From: Ursus arctos
Taxonomy: Eukaryota; Chordata; Mammalia; Carnivora; Ursidae
Assembly (NCBI RefSeq): GCF_023065955.2
Contig: NW_026622875.1
Span: 15,355,001 to 15,419,000 of the forward strand
DNA length: 64,000 nucleotides
Reading direction: 5' to 3'
Positions 58,821-64,000 of this stretch are shown piece by piece; the first letter of the stretch is position 1; the number at the start of each line of letters is the position of its first letter. The position numbers and the translations under genes are program-made. The notes beneath the pieces were generated by a model. That model saw only the letters and a program-made list of their open reading frames with translations. It was not told the origin of the DNA and ran no database searches.

Positions 58821-59315
58821 CAGGATTCTCAACCTGGGATCCATGGAGGAAGTTCAAGGGGTCTATGAGTTGGGATTTGAAAAAATTACCTCCTCATTTT
58901 CTCTCACTTCTAACAGAAATTTGGCATTTCCCTCAACTGTGAATATAGGCCACAAATCACTGTAGTATTAGCAACATCGATGGCTTTGTCTTTAATAGAA
59001 ATAACAAATATTTTCATATCACAATGGAATTATTATAGATATCTTGAAATATTGCTTACACTCTTAACTATGTTGAAATTATGGTAGTTACTAGACTTGC
59101 CACTAGATCTTCTGTTTTAATGCTTTAATAAAAAAGCACATATACTATATATCATACATTTGGTTTTAAATATTTTAGAACTGTATTTCAATATAATCAG
59201 TTTCCTTTTCAATCCTACAAATTTTATGTATTTAAAAATATTATTCTGAGAAAGTTTCCATAGGCATCACTAGATACTAAAGTGGTCTGTGGCACAAAAA
59301 GGTTAAGAACCTCTG
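58821..59315 (+). mobile_element. hAT/Charlie-type DNA transposon with terminal inverted repeats
   Basis: The left end CAGGATTCTCAACCTGGG and the right end GGTTAAGAACCTCTG are inverted relatives. Inside are AACAGAAATTTGGCATTTCC and ATTTTCATATCACAATGGAA, matching a known mammalian non-autonomous hAT element as I recall it. No transposase frame. An 8-bp target duplication is not recognisable. Confidence 0.8.
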
Positions 59316-62300
59316 CTGGATAGCAGAGCTTCCCACATGAATAGTTTACAGTGTGCCCGAGATATTTATGCTCTCAGTCGCCAGCGTGGCAGGGCCTCCA
59401 TTAACTTTATGTATGCTATGCTATGAGAAAGGTTGGAGAGCACCGATCTAAGTTACTAGGGATTTCACTCTTTTAACACTCTGGTCCTCCAAAGACATCT
59501 CACTTGTTCAAATTATATCATACACAGTGCTGGTGTGGGTGGCTGTTGAGCACAGATGGCCAGTTACCGATATAATTTGTGTATCTCATAGAGCATAATG
59601 CTAACAGTGTCTTTAAACATAGGTAGCCATAAAAGGGGTAATTTCTTATCATTGCTCAAAACTTTTTGTGAGAGGTTTGACTGGTGACTTTCTCTTCATG
59701 TAGTTATTTTCCCTCTTTTTATGTAATATGTAAGTTCAAATTTTAAGAAATCCATAGTCACACTTCAGATGTCATTTGGTTGTCTCTAGTTTATATTTGC
59801 AGATAGTGCCTCCTCAGTTTTTGAGTAATGAAATTGTAGTTGATAATGAATCATAGTTGATTGGATTGTTGGATCTTTTTATGGGCTTCTGAATTTTTCT
59901 CTGTGTCACTTGGTGTCGAAGTCCCCAACTTTGCGGTAAAAAGCTTTTAAGAAAATGGAATTGTTTCTCTTTAACCAACAATGATAGTCCAAGGACTGTA
60001 CTGAAGGTGTCACACTCAGATGAACAGTATTGAAGTATAGAACAAGATCACTAACTGGCCATCGATGACATATCTTGTTTCTTGGCATCTAGGAGACTGA
60101 AAATCATTTAGTTTTCTTTATCTAGGCCACAGCTGTCTTGGGCCTGATTCCAATCATTTCGATCTGGTGAGGATTCTTGTTGGCAACATAAATGCAGTTG
60201 AAGAGGGGCTGTAATGACATGGTAGTGACAGCTGAAATGCATTTCCTCATTTTAATCTACGTGAATGTTCTCAGTAGTATTGCTGGAGACCATATGCTTA
60301 TTCAACTCTTACAAGTCTAGGAGATTTTCTTTTAAAGGAACCAAAAGATATTTCTTTCTTCATTAAACTCTGGACAAAGAGCAATTGTGAGCCAGTGTTG
60401 GTTAATTCATCATATTATAAAGTATGAAAATCAATAAATAGAAAAATGCAAAGTACCCCTCTGTGCTTCCCCTCCCCCATCTCCAAGGAATTCATTCATC
60501 AGGAAAGGGAGCATCACAGTAGATTTGTTAGCTTAATTATGATGTATTTTCTTTTAACCAGTTTGTATGCAATAATTGATCAAAAGTCTTCATAACAGGC
60601 TTCCCAGAGCAATTCATTAGTTCAGTAAAACAATGTGAATAATAGTTGGAACACGCTTGCTTCATAATCATTTTGTTAGGAAAAAAAAAACCCACAGCAG
60701 CTGTAGTTCAGTGTAGATGGCCATCAGAAACAGTTGATTTATCAAAATGAATTGATCTTGGCAGTTTCCATTCTGGGGCTTAGATAGAGCAACACAATTA
60801 GAGTTCAGTGCGGCTCACATAGCCAGAACAAAGTAATGTTGGCTCATTTTCCACTAACATTATGGGTTACACCATAGATTGAAAATTCAGGATTTACCCA
60901 GCTGTACAGATTAAGCCACAGAACTAAGTGATCAATAAATGGAGTAAAAGCATTTCCTGCTCTCCCTCCATAGGAAAATGGCAGGTCAATACCTTCTTTT
61001 AAACCTGGACCTGCTATCTTATCCCAAAGCACAGAGTATCAATAGTAATATAATCCATTCCAGCATACCGGGAAAACAATGGGCCTAGAGAGTTAAAGCT
61101 GAACTTGCATAACTACTCCCCACAACATTCCTCCCCCACCCCACCTGGAAATAGATGATTGCTCTGACCCTCCATAGGATAGGGTTGTACTTTGGGAAAC
61201 CTTCGATCAGTTAGTGCATATAATCCTGATTTTTAACCGTACATCATAGCCCTATACAGTTGCATGCATCTGTAACTTTGGTCTTTTTCCGATCCACATT
61301 CTCTCTCTTCTTAAAAACTGTGGCTTGATTCATTTGGTTCAGCAGCTGCCTCCTTACAGCACTTGCCTCCCAGATACACAGATTACATTGATAACCGGCC
61401 ATCTGTGCTCGACAGTCACCCACACCAGCTCCAAATCTTTTTGGTTTCTATTTCCAAGCTGTCAGTGGGATACTTGACCCTCAGGTACTGGGAAGCAGTC
61501 AGAGATGCAAAGAGCTTTGGATTACACACAAGGGATGCAGAGCTAAATGACTCCATGAAAGTGGCCTATTTGGGATTGTGACCTTCCCCCTTATTAAATG
61601 CAGATAGATTCAGCAAATACGTAAAACTTATTTTCATATTACCCACCTTGTCTTACCTGAGAGGAAGCCGATTTTCCAGGCCAATGCTCATTTTTTATTG
61701 TCACTAAACTTTTAGGATCCAAATCAGGCTCTCCTTCACACTGCCAGGAAGAATGCTCAGCTGAATACATTATCTGCTTCCAACATTTCCTTATTCTGGA
61801 GACTTTGTGGTCTGCCTAACTATGTTGCCTTAGGTGCCAAGTCTGTTCTGTGGGGACCAATTGGGGAAGTTAGCAGGGAGAGGCAGTGAACTTGCTCACA
61901 ACAGGCTAGGAAATTCATGGTCACAAGGCTAAGGGAAAACAAACCAAACTCTCAAATCCCACTGTGAAAAGTCTGTGGCTTGCTTCTGAAAGCAGGGGTG
62001 AAAGGGCCATGCTTGGGCTATACTTAGAGGACAGTGTAACTGAAAGGAATTTCTTGAAGGTCCAAGTCTGTTCAGTAGCCTTAGGCCCTGCCTTGACATC
62101 CAATCTACTCCAGGTTAAGCAGCATTAACTCCCAAGAGCTGCAAGTTCTTTTGATCAAGTGTATTCATGAACCACAGTGCAATGGAAAGAAGTTAGTATC
62201 TGGGATAAATAAAGACTGGAGATTTGATTAGAATGCTACTTTGTTTTCTATGAGAACTAGCCATTATTGCACCTTCCACTGTGCAAAAGACAGACTGATT

Positions 62301-62321
62301 AAACAAATGATTATGAAGACT
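59316..62321. other. Intergenic DNA, repeat-poor, no gene seen
   Basis: 3 kb almost free of recognisable repeats. The frames at 60844-61032 and 61363-61581 have no family resemblance. A conserved non-coding element is possible at 60520-60700. Confidence 0.55.
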
Positions 62322-62339
62322 AAGAACCTAGGATTGGGG

Positions 62340-62534
62340 GGCGCCTGGGTGGTACAGCGGTTAAGCGTCTGCCTTCGGCTCAGGGCGTGATCCCGGCGTT
62401 CTGGGATCGAGCCCCACATCAGGCTCTTCTGCTATGAGCCTGCTTCTTCCTCTCCCACTCCTCCTGCTTGTGTTCCCTCTCTCGCTGGCTGTCTCTATCT
62501 CTGTCGAATAAATAAATAAAATCTTTTAAAAAAA
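62340..62534 (+). mobile_element. SINEC carnivore SINE, young, exact 18-bp TSD
   Basis: Near-consensus SINEC (GCGCCTGGGTGGTACAGC, GGGATCGAGCCCC, GTCGAATAAATAAATAAAA). The exact duplication AAGAACCTAGGATTGGGG occurs at 62322-62339 and 62535-62552. Low divergence makes it one of the youngest insertions in the window. Confidence 0.96.
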
Positions 62535-62552
62535 AAGAACCTAGGATTGGGG

Positions 62553-64000
62553 TCATAGCTTGCCTCTGGAGCTAATCTGGGTTATCACCCTCCTCTTTGT
62601 CCATGTTCTTAGCATGAAGTACACAGGGATTGGTGATTACTGAGCAAGGATGAGTTCCTCTCTTTAATGGTCTTCAGATCATGTGATTTCAGGGTATTTT
62701 ATGCAGTTTCACCAGATCCCTTGCAGTTAACTAGTAGCTCTTGTTGCTGATTGATTCCCTCTACTCATGCCCTTTCCCAAATTAAAATGGCCTTATGGAT
62801 CTTATTTTCCACATATTTAAGGTCATCAGTTATGCCCACTAGTGGAATGCCAGAGGGAGATAGCATGGCTTGGGGACAGAGCATTGAATTGGGGGCAAGG
62901 CGCAATGGGGCAGTGGGTAGCTGTGTGATGTTGGACAAGGCACTTTTCTGAACACTGCAGTACTCTGAAAAATGAGAGGATTCCTTTGACAATAAGATCC
63001 TATTGTGACCCTTAGAAAAATCAAACAATGCCGAAGCTGCCAAGCACATGTAACAGGTCTACATTAGTGTTCATAAATATAAACTACACATGTTAGCACC
63101 AACGTGGTATAAATAGAAAATAAGTAGTTTATCTTGGCACATACTTAAAAAGTCAATTTACTTCCTTTCATCCCCTCTCCCATTCTATTTCAGTTTATAG
63201 TTTTGCTGTTCCTCAGGAATCTTGAGGATGTTATTTAATATTATCAAGAATGGGACATAATTGGCCATTTTATGGTACGGTTGTCTTTAGTAGTTTATGA
63301 GAAGGGCCATCCCCAGCGATGTGCTTCTGGTGTTGCATTCTCGTTCGGTGCCCAGGGCTTCTCCTCACCTCGTCTGCTGCCTTCTCCCCAGAGCCTGATG
63401 TCGGAGGCAATGCATGCTTAAGTAGGCTCTGTCAGGAAAACTTGTGGTGACCCTGGACACGCTATTTAACCTTTCCATGGATCAGCATCCAAATTGCAAA
63501 GCAAAAATGACAGAAGCTGCCTCTTTCACAAGTTTAGGAGGTACGACTAAGAAAAGGGATTGTAAAACACTCTTGAAAATCCAAAGTGCTACGGTCACAT
63601 CTGGTAATGTTAATAATTCACCAGCTCACGCCTGGCAGTCATCACCAGACCCTTAAAGCCAGTTGCTTTGCGAAGTCCAGGTCATTTCCGACTGGAAATG
63701 GCAAAAACATGAATGATGAGAGCTTTCGCTAGTATTAGATGATTGTTAACAGGAGAACTGTGGATATTCTGAAGTTCCTGTGAGGTATATCAGCGCTATA
63801 AGAAAGCGTTTCTCCTCGGCTTATGGTGAGGTCACTAAGATTGTTAGTGTGGCTTCTTTCACCTGCACTAATTTCATGAAAGTCTCTTTAGAACAAGGTT
63901 TTTTTTTTTTTTTTTTTTTAAGATAAAACAGATTTTGCTTAAGTTATACGACAGCCACAGTGAGGCTTTCTTATATATGAAAGACATTGATAATCAGCCC
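62553..64000. other. Intergenic DNA, no gene seen
   Basis: A diverged MIR-like piece may lie at about 62850-62985. The rest, including a 21-T run at 63899-63919, is unassigned. Confidence 0.55.

Noticed and set aside
61363..61581. 72-residue plus-strand frame in repeat-poor DNA
   Set aside because: No recognisable domain, no start-context or splice support, and length within chance expectation for an AT-rich mammalian window.
62833..62846. CTCF-like TGCCCACTAGTGGA
   Set aside because: One mismatch, but it is a self-complementary CCACTAGTGG that matches in both directions by symmetry, and it may be part of a diverged repeat; too weak alone.
1..64000. CRISPR arrays, bacterial operons, riboswitches, phage genes
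   Set aside because: The sequence is mammalian; no spaced identical repeats of CRISPR type or prokaryotic gene packing occur.
41782..64000. Upstream neighbour gene (for example AGTR1, expected beyond CPB1 in mammals)
   Set aside because: No exon with recognisable coding sequence was found; the neighbour presumably lies beyond the window.

Overview
The window is nuclear DNA of a carnivoran mammal. The evidence is the set of six tRNA-Lys-derived SINEs of the carnivore SINEC type (head GCGCCTGGGTGG, internal CTGCCTTCGGCTC, tail ending AATAAAATCTT plus A-run), carnivore-type L1 3' ends, and many old mammalian repeats (MIR, L2, L3/CR1, MER5A, MLT2). The exact SINE wording resembles the form I associate with bears and seals (Arctoidea); that assignment is from memory and tentative.

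Two genes are present, both on the minus strand. Positions 1-2244 hold the 5' end of mast-cell carboxypeptidase A (CPA3): exons 1 and 2 plus part of intron 2, with the rest lying off the left edge. Positions about 7760-41795 hold a complete pancreatic carboxypeptidase B (CPB1) in eleven exons. All CPB1 splice sites are GT-AG, the phases join, and the 417-codon product keeps every zinc, catalytic and S1' residue. The two paralogues lie head to tail in the order CPB1 then CPA3, separated by about 5.5 kb, as I recall for the human 3q24 locus. Their promoters differ as expected for pancreas and mast cells: CPB1 has a consensus TATA box and an AT-rich, homeodomain-like proximal region, and CPA3 has an E-box/GATA composite just upstream of a TATA variant.

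Layout: 1-2.2 kb CPA3; 2.3-7.75 kb intergenic with SINEs, MIRs and L2; 7.76-41.8 kb CPB1, whose large introns 2, 3, 6 and 9 contain L3/CR1, L1 (two copies with twin-priming inversions), an MLT2 solo LTR with 5-bp target duplication, MER5A, SINEs and tandem duplications; 41.8-64 kb intergenic DNA upstream of CPB1. That last part starts with an old L1 about 270 bp from the CPB1 start and then holds a possible decayed retroviral piece, MER5A, L1, an ERV-type LTR with a duplicated 5' part, a Z-DNA-prone CA/CG tract, a hAT element and a young SINE. No gene was recognised there.

I did not find a previously undescribed biological system. The best leads are the CPA3 E-box/GATA element, the CPB1 promoter inverted repeats, the two twin-primed L1 copies, an antisense SINE near CPB1 exon 9, and a few local duplications.
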